DNA from: an uncultured Eubacteriales bacterium
GTDB taxonomy: Bacteria; Bacillota; Clostridia; Oscillospirales; Oscillospiraceae
Reading direction: 5' to 3'
NCBI GenBank assembly: GCA_902461475.1
Contig: CABPXX010000100.1
Location: 1 to 5,869, forward strand
DNA length: 5,869 bases
This document shows, in pieces, positions 5,341 through 5,869 of this stretch. Numbering within the stretch: position 1 is the stretch's first letter; every line of letters begins with the position of its first letter. Made by a program: the position numbers and the translations under genes. The notes beneath the pieces are model-generated. The model saw only the letters and a program-made list of their open reading frames with translations. It made no database searches and was not told the origin of the DNA.

Positions 5341-5869
5341 ATGCTCGTTGTCATGTCCAGCCTGGAACACCATCTGGCCCCCATCGACCTGCGGGAGGCC
5401 CTGTCCTTCACCGCCACCCATGTGCAGCGGCTGGACGCCCACATCGCCCAGCTGCCCAACATCCACGGCTGTGTGATTTTGTCCACCTGCAACCGCACGG
5501 AAATCTACCTGTGCTGTGAGGACACCTGCCACCCGGGCCAAATGCTGTGCCACGCCGCCGGGGTGGAGTTTGCCCCCTTCTCCGCCGCCTTTGTCACCCG
5601 CCAGGGCGGGGAGGCGGTGGAACACCTGATGCAGGTGGCGGCAGGTCTGCGCTCCCGGGTGTGGGGGGAGGACCAGATTCTGGCCCAGGTCAAGCGGGCC
5701 ATCACCCTGTCCCGGGAGGCGGGAGCCGCCCACCCCATGCTGGAGACCCTGTTCCGCTCCGCCATCTCCGCCGGGAAGGAGATTCGCTCCACCGTCCGCC
5801 TGACCTCCTTGCCCACCTCGGCAGCCAGCCAGGGGGTGGCCCTGCTGCGCCAGCACCTGGGCAGCCTGG
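5341..5869 (+). CDS. hemA: Glutamyl-tRNA reductase, N-terminal part (runs off window)
   Basis: The first 176 codons are present and the reading frame is open to the window edge. This NADPH-dependent enzyme reduces glutamyl-tRNA(Glu) to glutamate-1-semialdehyde, the first committed step of the C5 tetrapyrrole pathway. The N-terminus MLVVMSSLEHHLAPIDLRE matches the family's LLVVGLNHxTAPVEIRE start. Catalytic Cys50 lies in STCNRTEIY, and GLRSRVWGEDQILAQVK (102-118) matches the conserved GLDSMxxGExQIxGQVK block. The Asp of that block is Arg104 here. The region from about 155 on is the start of the NADPH domain linker. The ATG at 5341 is chosen because GAGG (5330-5333) lies 7 nt upstream and an in-frame stop lies just before it. 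It sits directly behind cbiK, so it supplies precursor for the same cobalamin/siroheme route, and the rest of the pathway probably continues downstream. Confidence 0.93.
   Translation, partial: MLVVMSSLEHHLAPIDLREALSFTATHVQRLDAHIAQLPNIHGCVILSTCNRTEIYLCCEDTCHPGQMLCHAAGVEFAPFSAAFVTRQGGEAVEHLMQVAAGLRSRVWGEDQILAQVKRAITLSREAGAAHPMLETLFRSAISAGKEIRSTVRLTSLPTSAASQGVALLRQHLGSL

Overview
The window looks like chromosome from a GC-rich member of the Clostridia, most likely a gut Oscillospiraceae-type bacterium (Flavonifractor or Intestinimonas-like). This is inferred from GC-rich codon choice, strong GGAGG ribosome sites before nearly every gene, BcrA/EcsB-style ABC genes, an anaerobic CbiK chelatase, and a short structured intergenic repeat of a kind I associate with that group. 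All recognised genes lie on the + strand.

Region 1 (1-156) holds one arm of an intergenic repeat ending in a terminator-like hairpin, then a good sigma-A promoter (TTGCCT, 17 nt, TATAAT) for the first gene. Region 2 (157-4221) is a five-gene module: an OmpR/PhoB-type response regulator, a PAP2-superfamily membrane phosphatase-like protein, an ABC ATPase, its ABC-2 permease, and a single-TM sensor histidine kinase. The two-component pair is split to the two ends of the module. Four near-tandem TCTTGACC-like repeats at an 11-12 nt period sit between the regulator and the PAP2 gene, just upstream of an extended -10 element. They look like the regulator's operator. The combination resembles bacitracin or cell-envelope antimicrobial resistance systems (BcrAB transporter, BcrC-type PAP2 phosphatase, two-component control), but the substrate is an inference.

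Region 3 (4222-4527) has no gene. It holds a 134-nt MITE-like element with imperfect terminal inverted repeats and internal hairpins, a small hairpin, a strong intrinsic terminator (12-bp perfect stem, six T) and a sigma-A promoter (TGGACA, 16 nt, TATACT). The left arm of this element matches the copy at 37-75 in inverted orientation, so inverted repeats bracket the resistance-like module. Region 4 (4528-5869) starts a tetrapyrrole/cobalamin operon: cbiK (sirohydrochlorin cobaltochelatase), followed 9 nt later by hemA (glutamyl-tRNA reductase), which runs off the window end.

The points most worth checking are the putative operator, the split regulatory pair around a PAP2 plus ABC cassette, the altered catalytic motifs in PAP2 and CbiK (a Glu metal ligand appears to be Gln), and the inverted repeat copies.
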